From Doryteuthis pealeii (taxonomy: Eukaryota; Mollusca; Cephalopoda; Myopsida; Loliginidae), in assembly GCA_023376005.1 (NCBI GenBank), contig CM042152.1:82836469-82900468 (forward strand): DNA of 64,000 bases, written 5' to 3'. The notes beneath the pieces are model-generated. The model was not told the origin of the DNA. It was given only the letters and a program-made list of their open reading frames with translations, and did not search any database. The position numbers and the translations under genes were made by a program. Within the stretch, counting starts at the first letter, position 1; each line of letters begins with the position of its first letter. Of the stretch, positions 41,991 to 52,054 are shown one piece after another.

Positions 41991-42480
41991 TTTGAAATTA
42001 ATTGATCTTGATTTGAAATATGCAAAACGGGTCTATCTATGTAGGAATATCGGACAAGCTCATCTGTCTTTTTGGGTTGTAGTAGACAGTCATTACTATT
42101 CTTCAAGTCTTCATGGGTCGTCCAGAAAGTCTTCAGCAGAGATACTGTGAAGAATCAACAACCCTATGATAAAGTATAGTATCAATATATCACTGCCTCA
42201 GCCAGTTAGAGTTGAAGGATGTGTAGAATTGTGTAGGGTGGATTTCAGCTAAATAAACAGTTGCAAAAATTTCAACAGTGTGTTTCATCATTTAATTCTA
42301 TGCCCTGGTATTTTGTTCAGCAAACAAGTACCATACGGTCAAATATCACCCAGTAAGTGTTAATGAAAAAACACAGACAATACAACACAAACAATAAACA
42401 CGAGACAACAGCAGCCTGATTTGTAACACCAAGAAGAGGTCAGATTGTCATTGGTAAAGATTCCCCTCTTGCTGATTTAT
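41991..42480. other. Unassigned stretch
   Basis: No feature recognised. Confidence 0.5.
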
Positions 42481-42485
42481 ACTAA

Positions 42486-42877
42486 CTAGTACAAAATAAA
42501 AAACACCCTCCGGGCGGTGTAAAAATAGATTTTTGAAATATATTGCCTGAGGGGTGGGAGTTAAAAATTCAATGTCATCGAGTTTGTACCCTAAGTAAGT
42601 AAAATCATTAAATTCATTAAAGGATTAAGAAATAAAACAATTTGATATGTAAACTTTAAATATGTATTAAAATAAACAAACTATATATAGATATATAATA
42701 CCGGTCATGTATTTATTAAAACTTGTTTTAAAAAACAATGAGGACTGTCTAATGTTGCATGTTCAAATTTTGAGTGTATTTATTCTATGTTATGACGATT
42801 TTGGGTAATGTGACATAAGCAGTGACGTAGTTTTTGTTATAGACACAAACCGGAAGCAAATCTCCATTATTAATAGA
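42486..42877 (-). mobile_element. Non-autonomous Helitron family G, full length 392 bp
   Basis: On the minus strand it starts TCTATTAATAATGG and ends with a CACCGCCCGGAGGGTG hairpin, a T-rich spacer and CTAG followed by T. The tips match family F, but the interior is different. An inverted partial copy follows at 42930-43086. Confidence 0.83.
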
Positions 42878-42887
42878 TTTACTTGAG

Positions 42888-42915
42888 TTGGAGGCGCATG
42901 GCGTAAGGGTTATCA
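42888..42915 (+). mobile_element. SINE B head fragment
   Basis: GGAGGCGCATGGCGTAAGGG matches the first bases of B. It is trapped between two Helitron G copies. Confidence 0.5.
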
Positions 42916-42929
42916 TATCATATATTTAA

Positions 42930-43086
42930 AGTTTACATTTCAAATTGTTTTATTTTTTAATCCTTTAATGAATTTGATGATTTTACTTACTTACTCACTG
43001 ACATTGAATTTTTTACTCCCACCCCTCAGGCAATGTTTCAAAAATCTATTTTTACATCACCCGGAGTGCGTTTTTTATTTTGCTAG
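42930..43086 (+). mobile_element. Helitron family G, 3' part, inverted relative to its neighbour
   Basis: Runs from TTTAAAGTTTACATTTCAAA to the hairpin CACCCGGAGTGCG and CTAG at 43083-43086, followed by T. The 5' portion is missing. Confidence 0.8.
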
Positions 43087-43089
43087 TAA

Positions 43090-43465
43090 TTCTAATGCAT
43101 CATCTCATCCAATGAGACACAATGTATAAAGATGACTATTTTCTTTTCTGCTTAAACATAGTTCAACTGTAATTATATATCTTTGTGTGCATGTTGGAAG
43201 TAAAGAAGAATCTGGTATCTATTCAGAAAGAATCCTCCTACTCTAACCTCTTCTATACATGCTGCACCTATCCCTTGCTATTCCCTCTTACCTTTTACCC
43301 CCTATCAATGACTGACAGATGTCTGTAATACAAGAATCATCTCCTTTTAATCTGTGAGTGGAATGAAACATCCATTATTCACATTAATGACAACAGAGTT
43401 TTATGTCTTACTCAACATATACATTTCACATAGTGTTAATGACCTGGGGAAAGTATTATCTGCAT
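43090..43465. other. Unassigned stretch
   Basis: No gene recognised. The overlapping 131- and 122-codon frames at 43354-43771 cross the two repeat segments listed next and have no protein motif I know. Confidence 0.5.
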
Positions 43466-43467
43466 TA

Positions 43468-43545
43468 TTCGGACTATTGTCCCCATCTTTATTGTTATTT
43501 GTACGTTTCGGCCGATATGCCCTCCGGCCTTCTTCAGGTATTTCT
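43468..43545 (-). repeat. Penelope-like terminal phrase (GGCCGAAACGT type)
   Basis: On the minus strand: CCTGAAGAAGGCCGGAGGGC, ATATCGGCCGAAACGTAC, AACAATAAAGATGGGGAC. It has a GGCCG/CGGCC stem and GAAA in hammerhead-like order, but helices I and III do not form. Related phrases are at 6060-6125, 13704-13760 and 45600-45735. Confidence 0.55.
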
Positions 43546-43689
43546 TGTCGGACCCGGGAACCTTCTCGGACTCGGGAACCTTCTTTTCGTAATCGGGAGC
43601 TATCACGGAACTTCGAACTTAACCCTTTTAATCAGTCCACGGGGGTATCCTGTTCTCATTCCGCTAACCATAGCTGGGGTAGGAGTTGT

Positions 43690-43796
43690 GTTAATTATTT
43701 TTCTATGTTACTGCCACTACTCAGGATTGAACCCGGAATCCAAAGATAACGGTCATTTAGAACTGTCTTAACCTAACTACCTTATCCACTAGGCCA
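43690..43796 (-). mobile_element. tRNA-like SINE unit M
   Basis: On the minus strand: A-box-like TAGTGGATAAGGTAGTTAGG and B box GGGTTCAATCCTG, spaced about 35 bases apart. A short tail follows. Only one copy was found. Confidence 0.55.
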
Positions 43797-43797
43797 T

Positions 43798-43866
43798 GTG
43801 TCCAATTGGTTTGAATTCAGAACTTTCCTTCTCATAAACTGGTCGGCTATACCAAGGTTAAAATCC
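43798..43866 (-). mobile_element. SINE B fragment
   Basis: GGTTTGAATTCAGAACTTTC and CCAAGGTTAAAATCC, in reverse B order. Confidence 0.65.
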
Positions 43867-43875
43867 ATGTGTTGG

Positions 43876-44132
43876 GGGCATGTGGTGTAATGGTTAGAGT
43901 CGTAGGAAATGAACCCCCTCAACTGTTTGCATTTCACATAGTGCCAATTTCCTTGAGAAAGGTATGAATTCAACTATTCTCCCTCCAACTATGAGTAAAT
44001 AGTAGGGCAGACTGGGCTTTTTAACCTTGGCTAGATAACTAGTCCAGGAGAAGGAAAACTCTGAATTCGAACCTGTTAAACTCCACTTTAGAAATTAACT
44101 TTGTGTCGCATCCTGCTCATGCAGAGGGGTTG

Positions 44133-44135
<3 letters not shown>
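43876..44135 (+). mobile_element. SINE family B with B box deleted
   Basis: The head GTGGTGTAATGGTTAGAGTC and body (CACATAGTGCCAATT, CTCCCTCCAACTATGAG, TAGGGCAGACTGGGC) are good. The segment holding GTTCAAATCC is missing between AACCCCCTCAACT and GTTTGCATTTC. The tail goes into (TG)n-(TA)n. Confidence 0.8.
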
Positions 44136-44179
<44 letters not shown>

Positions 44180-44180
44180 C
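44133..44180. repeat. (TG)n-(TA)n tail
   Basis: Simple repeat at the SINE B 3' end. Confidence 0.95.
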
Positions 44181-44189
44181 ACATCAAGG

Positions 44190-44390
44190 TTAAAAAGACC
44201 AGCCTGCCCTACTATTACTCATAGTTGGAAAGAGAATGCCCAAGGGAAATGCATGTATCCAACTATTCTCCCTCCAGCTATGGGTAAATAGTAGGACAGA
44301 CTGGGATCTTTAACCTTGGTATAGAAACCAGTCTAGAAAGAAAACTTCAAACCTGTTTAACTCTGCTTAAAAAAATGACCTTATATTTTG
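44190..44390 (+). mobile_element. Two SINE B pieces, opposite orientation
   Basis: GGTTAAAAAGACCAGCCTGC (minus B) up to about 44240, then ATGCATGTATCCAACTATTC through AACCTGTTTAACTCTGCTTA (plus B) to 44390. Confidence 0.65.
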
Positions 44391-44394
44391 TTTG

Positions 44395-45015
44395 TTTTTC
44401 ATATAGAATTGACTGACTTGTTTTAACATACACTATTTTTCAAGGGCGTCCCATCATGGTGTTACAGATTTTGTTGGTAGCTCTTTGGTCTCAAGTTTGT
44501 TATGAGGTTGAAGACTGGTTAGTGCATGTGGTAACCAAACACTGCTGCCGTGTTCGGGTGCTGAGAGGGGGTTCTGATAGAACAAGATCAAGCTGCTGGG
44601 AAGTCTTCAGTGTAGAGAACCCAGGAGGTAATACTTTCAGTTTGAATGGCATCTCCTGTGGAGTCAGTGGTAATTTTGGAGGTAAATCCTGTTTGTTGGC
44701 AAACTTGTGGCTGTGCTACTTATGAGTCAGCCAGATTATTATAGGTTCGCTCCACAGTTAGCGGCCAATGGACCATGCTGGGTCTTGTCTTGTCATGTGT
44801 GGGAAGATATCCGATTGAGTTGAAGGGTGTAAGTTTCCGGAGATTCTATCGGTTCCAGTTGGTAACTTTGTCCCGGTCATTGATTCTGATTACATACTAG
44901 TGGTACTGCCACACTTCAGCAACCATTCCAGTGTATTCCTCATCTTTTGGAGTAGTTTCACTTTAGTAGTTGAAGTAGTTTCATTTACCAGTATATTACA
45001 TACTGGTAAATGTAT
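44395..45015. other. Unassigned, somewhat GC-richer stretch
   Basis: The 89-codon frame at 44456-44725 has no family I recognise. A CCCATCATGGTGTTACAG phrase at its start resembles a family E head, which suggests repeat origin. Confidence 0.45.
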
Positions 45016-45017
45016 TT

Positions 45018-45146
45018 ATGTATTTACCAAAGCCCTCCGCATGAGAAGGATGTGACACAAGTTCAATTTTAAGCAGACTTTAGCTGGTTTTGAACTCGTG
45101 GCAACGAGTCCATTTCCCACGACTCTAACCATTAGACTACACGCCT
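45018..45146 (-). mobile_element. SINE family B with central deletion
   Basis: On the minus strand, the tRNA-like head (GTGTAGTCTAATGGTTAGAG, GAGTTCAAAACC) is joined directly to the tail (CTTAAAATTGAACTTGTGTC). The central 150 bases are absent. Confidence 0.75.
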
Positions 45147-45149
45147 CCA

Positions 45150-45365
45150 AACGCCTGGGGAATGTGGAGTAGGCCTTCATCGCCATTACTTCCAGATGAA
45201 CTCTGACCCGGAGTGGTAAGACCTGTTAGGATTTCATCAATGGGTTAAATAAATCAAAAAATGAGTTTTTAAAAAAGATTGAATACTCAACGAGAATGAA
45301 TAAAACAAACTTTTTCTGGCATAAAATAACCCAAGGGCTGACATGTCGTTAAAACCAACCAACCT
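45150..45365 (+). repeat. Family C 3' part
   Basis: GGGGAATGTGGAGTAGGCC, CTCTGACCCGGAGTGGTA, GACCTGTTAGG and the tail GACATGTCGTTAAAACCAAC. Directly abuts a SINE B. Confidence 0.75.
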
Positions 45366-45467
45366 ATCAACATTGTATCTTTCCAATTCTTTTCCATGGA
45401 ATATCTGCATCTATATACCTTAGTATGTACATATCTATTCATCTTCATCAGTTCCTTCCTCCGGACT

Positions 45468-45510
45468 GGTGATATCTGTTAGGGTCCCATTCATGGGTTA
45501 AATAGAAAAA
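45468..45510 (+). repeat. Family C fragment
   Basis: CCGGACTGGTGATATCTGTT and AGGGTCCCATTCATGGGTTA. Confidence 0.6.
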
Positions 45511-45597
45511 ATAAGCACAAGGAGCTCATTGGGAATTTAATTTATTCTGCAACCAAAATTTCTTCTTTTTTTTTTTTTTAAATTATAAACCACATAG

Positions 45598-45740
45598 AGG
45601 GTACGTTGTGTAGATAACAATAAAGATGAGGACAGTAGTCCAAATAATACAAATTATCAAACCTTATCTAAAAAAACACCTGAACAAGGCCAAATGGTAC
45701 ATTGTTATCTACACAACGTTTTGGCCAAAGATGAGAACAA
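45598..45740. repeat. Inverted repeat with GGCCAAA phrase, Penelope-like
   Basis: ACGTTGTGTAGATAACAAT (from 45604) recurs inverted at about 45701-45719. CTGAACAAGGCC and GTTTTGGCC also lie in inverted arrangement. The layout resembles a hammerhead-bearing terminal repeat, but the core is not complete. Confidence 0.55.
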
Positions 45741-45776
45741 AATATGCACTTGTATGTACAAATGTGAAAAATGAAA

Positions 45777-45910
45777 TTCTGCAAAATACAGAGTGACTAT
45801 AAAATACTAACACATAAAAAAAAATTAATCATTTAAGTCTTTTGAGTTATAAAATATTGTCCAAGGAAATATAGTTTTAAGCTTTTTGAAAAAAATGATA
45901 TCTCTACCTT
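45777..45910. repeat. Diverged copy of the 49250/49690 repeat
   Basis: TTAATCATTTAAGTCTTTTG and AGTTATAAAATATTGTCCAA, then GGAAATATAGTTTTA, match the two copies at 49246-49985. Confidence 0.7.
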
Positions 45911-46216
45911 TATGTGTTAGAACTGGTTGTCTCATAATTTCACCTCTGAATAAGCTGCTACCACAGCATTTGAGTGTTACTTGATATGTAAAGGGGTAAG
46001 ATAACATAAGAATCAAGGTGCCTGTGTGATGGTTAACAACTTTGAGATCAAATCACTTTAGTCAATTGCCTCCATGAATTCAAAATCTTTACACATCTCT
46101 ACCAGGTATCACACTGTGTTGCCATTTGCCAAATTAAATACTAAACCTAAAAGAAAGACCGAGGAAATGATAATAGTAAGACTAGAGTCATAAATGAAAA
46201 TCTACATCTTCCTTTT

Positions 46217-46440
46217 GACTAGAAACCACAAGGTTCCTAGTTCGATACTGGCCTTCGCCAACTCAGCGTACGAGTAGCACAGGGATCTGTGTGATAAATT
46301 AAGGAGCTGATGGTAGGTGTGGCACTCCACCTCAGTCACAAACAAAAACAATCTTCTTGGTCTAATTCTAGTGAAAAGGGGATAGACTCCCTAGCTGATA
46401 GGCTGATACCGACTTTAGGCCACCCCCATGACTTTTTTAT
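46217..46440 (+). mobile_element. SINE family A, 5'-truncated
   Basis: Starts at TGACTAGAAACCACAAGG, just after the A box, keeps the B box AGTTCGATACTGG and is complete to the end GGCCACCCCCATGACTTT. Confidence 0.85.
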
Positions 46441-46544
46441 TCTTATTCCTGTTGATAGGGCTTAGAATATATTGACTGTATCGCCACCCCCCACCCCACC
46501 CCCCAAAAAAAGAGTGTCCTGTTACAAATACTAATTTGCAAACA

Positions 46545-46712
46545 GATCTATTTGACCCATGGATGGGACCCTAACAGGTACTACCCCTCTGGGTCAGAGT
46601 GGACTTAGGAGTAATGGTAATGAAGGGGGTATATTTCACACTCCCAGAGCTCCAGAAGTGGAGCTTCACTACCGGATGTGGTTTAGTGTCATACCCCTGG
46701 ACACTTATTTTC
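46545..46712 (-). repeat. Family C fragment
   Basis: TATTTGACCCATGGATGGGA, AACAGGTACTACC, GGTCAGAGTGGACTTAG and CACTCCCAGAGCTCC. Confidence 0.7.
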
Positions 46713-46714
46713 TT

Positions 46715-47555
46715 ATGTAATCACAAAGTCATCATTATATAAATAGCAACTTCCTCGAGATAAAACTGTCCATTAAATTCATTGCACAAACATCTGTTTT
46801 CCTATATTCACTTGCAGTCCGACTAAAATTGTCCAAATTGAACAATGAAGGGTCGTTATGTAAAATTCTATTTTGAATTAGAAAAGTTTCTATAGATTTT
46901 CCTAATGTTGTAACAAGACTCTAGAGAGGATTGTCTAAACTAGGGATCCCCAGCCCCCTTTTTTTCCACCATTGGCTAACTCCCATAGCCATTTGATGTT
47001 TTAAAAATCGTATTTCGTCCAATGTAGCAAACATCGCATTTTTGGTGATTCCTCTTTCCTTATTCTGAATAAGAATCAAAGACAAAAACAAATTCATATA
47101 TTTCCAGACTTAAATGAAGAGGATATAAAAACAATTTCATACAAATTGTTATTATCTTTTTCAACCATAAAAGTTATCACATCAATTCTAAATTATGTAC
47201 AATATATCCATTTTAATATTGATTATATCACAAAGTGTTTGACTCGGTTCTTGGACAACAAAGTCAAAATAAAATTCTGGATAAACATTGAGATATTGAA
47301 ACGCTGTTCAAATAGAAATCAAAAAAGATCTTTAACATTAATTCTGAAGAATGTTCTGTATAAGCTTTTAAAAAAAGTATAGTGTACTATTATAGATGAT
47401 AAGTAGTAGATGTTCAATAATAGTATCAATTGATAAATGAATGAATAAATAATAACAGAATTTTTAAAATCTTTGCCTTTTTCCCAAAATCTAGACATAA
47501 GTTAAAAATTTGGGGTAATTATATAACTTATATGAAGAATCTTAACTCATATTTC
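46715..47555. other. Unassigned AT-rich stretch
   Basis: The 78-codon frame at 47146-47382 is AT-driven. No family recognised. Confidence 0.5.
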
Positions 47556-47559
47556 ATAA

Positions 47560-47831
47560 ATGAGGTGCGTGGTGTAATGGTTAGGATCGTAGGAAATGGA
47601 CTCATCAACCAGAGTTCAATTCCTGGACGAAGCTGTTTGCATTTCACATGGAGCTAATAATCTTGGGAAAGGTATGAATCCAATTCTCCTTCCCGCTGTG
47701 GGTAAATAGCAGGGCAGACTGAACTCTTTAAACATGGCTAGGTAACCAGTCTAGGAGAGGGAAAACTCTGAATTCAAACCTGTTAAACTCCGCTTAAGAA
47801 ATTGACCTTGTGTTGCATCCTGCTTGTGTGG
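47560..47831 (+). mobile_element. SINE family B, part 1, split by family C
   Basis: GCGTGGTGTAATGGTTAGGA and AGTTCAATTCCTG, then the complete body to CATCCTGCTTGTGTGG. The SINE resumes at 48217 after the C insertion with AGTGGTTGGTAAAT and a (TA)n tail. Confidence 0.88.
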
Positions 47832-48216
47832 TTTGGTTTGGTTTGTTGTTTTACGGCATATCAACCTCAGTGGGTCATTTAATGCTGATAAAGTTTTGAA
47901 ATAAATCAATTCTTAATGGATAATACAATTTTTTTATAAATACATTTTTCTATTTAACCCATAGATGGGACCCTAACAGGTGCTAGGGCTTGACGTGACC
48001 AGCCAATTGATCGGAGGGGGCCTCTCCGACCGCCCGTCTAGCCCAAGATAGGGCCAAAGTGGAGTATTGCATGTCATGAACTGCTCACTCACCTGGGCTC
48101 TATCCTTAAGCATCACGGGTCGCCAGCCACGGCCAACAGGTGGCCCCATTGGGGGAGTCTTACCCCTCTGCAGAGGTGCAGTCGGTGCATTCTAACGCCC
48201 CAGCCAACAGGGCGGC
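47832..48216 (-). mobile_element. Retroposon family C nested in SINE B, 11 bp target duplication
   Basis: TGCTTGTGTGG at 47821-47831 and 48217-48227 is an exact duplication. On the minus strand the element begins GCCGCCCTGTTGGC, as at 29292-29874, and ends in the AAACCAAACC-type tail. About 200 bases from the middle are missing relative to the full-length copy. Confidence 0.88.
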
Positions 48217-48237
48217 TGCTTGTGTGGAGTGGTTGGT

Positions 48238-48278
<41 letters not shown>
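48217..48278 (+). mobile_element. SINE B remainder and (TA)n tail
   Basis: Continues the SINE at 47560-47831. The tail is about 38 bases of TA. Confidence 0.85.
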
Positions 48279-48279
<1 letters not shown>

Positions 48280-48280
<1 letters not shown>

Positions 48281-49245
48281 CATAAATGATAAATAAACAG
48301 TAAACTAAATTTGTACATATTTTAAATGATTGTAATTTAAATATGAAAATTTGCTAGTTAATAAAGAATATAATTCAAATAATGAGTAAATAGATAGATT
48401 TTTTAAAAAGTCATCACTTCCCTTATTTTCTTTTGAAAAAAAACATTAATTTTATCGCTTCCTAGAGCAATGAAAAAAAAAACACACCCGTTTAGTTCGA
48501 TTGTATTGAATATATTCACTAAGCTTAGCTTGGGCCACTCAGAAAGGCACAGGGTGCATGGGGGTCCACAGGCCACAGTTTGCTCATGATAGTTTTAGAC
48601 TTTCTTCCTAGGCTTAAACCTCTACTTCTGTTGCTGGTGGCAAATAGGTTACTATTTCAACCACTAAATGGAAATAAGTCTTGTCTTTAAGAGGACAAGC
48701 TTCTTTGTAAATCCATCATTGCCCGTATATAAAATACTGTTTAGTACTGTTTTTAAGATACAAAAAATATTTAGTACAAGAAGAATAAAAGGTCTTTTGT
48801 TTTTTAATAAACAAAAAAGCCCTTCTTTTTCATGAGGGGGGGATATCTTGAACTGGGGGGGGAATAACAGGATGTACAACTGATCTTTTAATAGAGACTT
48901 CAAAAAGTTAAGTATCTTTATTCAGTTTTAACACATAATTCACATCTGTATACTTTAAAAGAACTGGCACAGAAGGGAGGTAACTAAAAATATATACAAA
49001 GAAATTCAATCCCTTAAACAGAGTATCAATTCATCTTCATCCTTGTATTAAAATAAAGAAATAAAATTTAAAAAAATGAAAAAAAGGGATCAAGTTTAAC
49101 ATTACCAAACAGATTATAAAGCATATATATTCCGGAAACAAGCCAGGACTTTGGATTTTGTACATAAAACCTTCAACTCCTTTTTCTACTTTGGAATTTA
49201 TAGTAACCTCTCACTTTTACTCTTTTACATATAAATATAAGAAAG
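48280..49245. other. Unassigned AT-rich stretch
   Basis: Short G-runs near 48835 and 48857. The minus-strand 79-codon frame at 48664-48903 is not recognisable. Confidence 0.5.
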
Positions 49246-49985
49246 AAATAATAAATATACAGAATGGCCCATGAAAGATTGAATCATACAAATAATATTA
49301 ATCATTTAGTCTTTTCAGTTATAAAATATTCTTCAAGGAAATATAGTTTTATTTCTTTGCAAAAAAAAAACGATATCTTGTAGATTGCCTCCATTTTCAC
49401 GGATACAAAGTTGCACCTTAATTCAAGAACTTTATATGACTCAAGGTTTCTGGGGTCAATTATCTTATCTCTGCATGAATATTATTCTTGATTTGTAGCA
49501 ATGTCTTAAGTTTATTCAAATATACACACTCCTTTAAAGATGGAGTAATGGAGGCACATGGTGTAATGGTTAAAGTCATAGGAAATGGACATGATGCAAC
49601 GAGTTCAAATCCTGGACAAGGCTGTTTGCATTTCACTTAGTGCTAATACCCTTGGAAAAGGTATGCATCCAACTATTCTATAATAAATAATAAATATACA
49701 GGATGTCCCATGAAAGATTGAATCATACAAATAATATTAATCATTTAAACTTTTGAGTTATGAAATATTGTCCAAGGAAATATAGTTTTATTTCTTTGCA
49801 AAAAAACGATATCTTGTAGATTGACTCCATTTTCTCAGATACAAAATTGCACCTTAATTCAAGAACTTTATATGATTTTGCTCAAGGTTTCTTGGGTCAA
49901 TTATCTTATCTCTGCATGAATATTATTCTTGATTTCTAGCAATGTCTATTCATATCTATTATTCAAATATACACACTCCTCTTTA
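49246..49985. repeat. Direct duplication of about 295 bp flanking a SINE B piece
   Basis: Copy 1 (49246-49545) and copy 2 (49682-49985) share ATGAAAGATTGAATCATACA, AAATAATATTAATCATTTA, AACGATATCTTGTAGATTG, TCTTATCTCTGCATGAATAT and end in ATACACACTCCT. Between them lies SINE B 5' sequence. A third diverged copy is at 45777-45910, so the unit is dispersed. Confidence 0.88.
49551..49680 (+). mobile_element. SINE family B, 5' half
   Basis: ACATGGTGTAATGGTTAAAG and GAGTTCAAATCCTG are good Pol III boxes. The copy stops at CATCCAACTATTCT, where the second duplicated unit begins. Confidence 0.82.
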
Positions 49986-50110
49986 AATAACCCCACAAAT
50001 AGTAGTCAGGTAGACAAAGCAATTGAAGGGGGTGGGGCATTTGAATTCTGTATTTCTTGGAAATTATAAACCTCTCAGTTGAATAGTAAAATTCTATTAT
50101 TTTAATTTGG

Positions 50111-50512
50111 GTAATCTGAACATTAGCAACATAAATGAGAGTAACCTCCCCTTGTTTCTTTCACTTTGAAGAAGCCTTATGTTTTGGTCAGCCATTTTTA
50201 TTTCACCGTAAATCTACACTGAAAATACAAATTTGTTCAAATCAATACAACTGAATGTTTTAACATGAAAATATCATAAAATGTGTTCTTAATTATGCTT
50301 GTGTAGTATTTGAAATGAACTTAATTGTTATTAAGAACACATTTTATGATATTTTCATGTTAAAACATTCAGTTGTATTGATTCAAACAAATTCATATTT
50401 TCAGTGTAGATTTACGGTGAAATGAAAATGGCCGACCAGAACATAAGGCTTTCTCAAAGTGAAAAAAACAAGGGGAGGTTACTCTCATTTGTGTAGCTAA
50501 TGTACAGATTGT
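50111..50512. mobile_element. Foldback MITE, about 180 bp arms
   Basis: The left arm begins near AATCTGAACATTAGC and ends with GTGTTCTTAAT (about 50292). The right arm is its reverse complement from 50331. It includes an AACCTCCCCTTGTTTCTTTC-type block. The spacer is about 40 bases. No frame. Confidence 0.88.
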
Positions 50513-50514
50513 CC

Positions 50515-51019
50515 TATTTTGTTCTTTCACATTGTAACTTGACATTTTCAATTTGCTTAGATTACTAACAATATCTGAAAAATGATATAAAAGGGTTAGG
50601 TATATACTTGTAAAGTTCTGTGAAGCAGGGTCAAATTTAAATTCTCCTCCTCCCCCACCCGACTTGACAATGTCTAAAAAAAAAAGATTTCACCTTAAAA
50701 ACAAAAAGTTCTTCCTAAATATGTCTCATTAAAGCAGAATGATAAAAGGTTTTTATGTAACACTTGATATTCTGACATCATTGCATCTAAATGAATAGAT
50801 CCATCAACAATTAGATAAAACACTCAAGAAAATACTTAGTCATAGCTATTAATGCTGTCAGTCTAGACCAGAATTTGTCACAAGAGCCGACTTTTTCACA
50901 GCTGATTCTATTAAGATCAACTGAAATTTTGTTGATATAACTTCAAGTATCATTAGATCTATCAGCACAAACAGCACTTTTTTTTTTTTTATAGTAATTA
51001 ATCTACTTAGAGATTATGT
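50515..51019. other. Unassigned stretch
   Basis: Nothing recognised. Confidence 0.5.
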
Positions 51020-51032
51020 AAATATTTAATGA

Positions 51033-51356
51033 TTTGTTTGTTTTACGGCATATCAACCTCAGTGGGTCATTTAATGCCGATAAAGTTTTGAAATAAATCA
51101 ATTCTTAATGGATAATACAATTTTTTTATAAACTCATGTTTTTCTATTTAACCCATAGATGGGACCCTAACAGGTACTACCACTCCGGGTCAGAGTGGAC
51201 CAGGGAGCAATGGTGATGAAGGGGTGCTCCACATTCCCCAAACCTCCAAAACTGGAACCTCACCATCAGATAGAGTTTAACGTCATTCCCAGGACATGTG
51301 GACCCGCAGCCACTGCCTTCTAGCACCCATATGATAAAAAGGGGTTGGGGCTTGCC
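51033..51356 (-). mobile_element. Retroposon family C, truncated, 13 bp target duplication
   Basis: AAATATTTAATGA at 51020-51032 and 51357-51369 is exact. On the minus strand the copy starts at GGCAAGCCCCAACC, well inside the full-length element, and ends in the AAACAAA tail. The variable start and constant tail show that the tail is the 3' end. Confidence 0.88.
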
Positions 51357-51683
51357 AAATATTTAATGAATTTAAATCTAATCTGTATAATAGTAGGGTA
51401 TTCTGTTGTAAGGTTTAATGAACTGTTTTGTTCAGAACAGCACACAGCATCCTTGGGTAATTCCCATCAAGATTTTTCTCCTAACATTTCATTAGAGTCC
51501 AAGCGGTGCAACCATACAGTAATACTGACATGGTTACAGTAGCTATAAGGAAAACAGTTTGCCAATATACTTACTCATCTGCTTGTTTCCTAAGAGTATT
51601 CATAGCAAGTTAAAATGATACTACAAAAACTACTAACAACTAGTTTACTTTAAGTATAAACTTCTGATTCGAGTGTCTATATA

Positions 51684-52050
51684 TTTACCAACCCCTCTGC
51701 ATGGACAGGATGTGACACAAGGTCAATTTCTTAAGCGGAGTTTAACAGGTTTGAATTCAGAGTTTTCCTTATCCTAGACTGCTTACCTAGCCAAGGTTAA
51801 AGAGCCCAGTCCACCAGTTTAACAGATTTGAATTCAGGATTTTCCATCTCTTAGACCGGTTGCCATACCAAGGTTAAAGAGTCCAAATTGCCCTACTATT
51901 TATCCGTAGCTGGAGTGAGAATAGTTGGAAGTATACCTTTCCCAAGGGTATTAGTGTTATGTGAAATGCAAACAGCCATGTCCAGGATTTGAACTCGAGT
52001 CAACGAGTCCATTTCCTACAATTCTAACCATTACACTATGCACTTCCTAC
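51684..52050 (-). mobile_element. SINE family B with internal tandem duplication
   Basis: The segment AGTTTAACAGxTTTGAATTC to GGTTAAAGAG occurs twice (about 51735 and 51822). The rest of B, including the head with GAGTTCAAATCCTGG, follows in reverse. Confidence 0.82.
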
Positions 52051-52054
52051 TTCA

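Noticed and set aside
43354..43771. Overlapping 131- and 122-codon plus-strand frames
   Set aside because: They cross two unrelated repeat segments (a Penelope-like phrase and tRNA-like unit M), so a single protein is unlikely.
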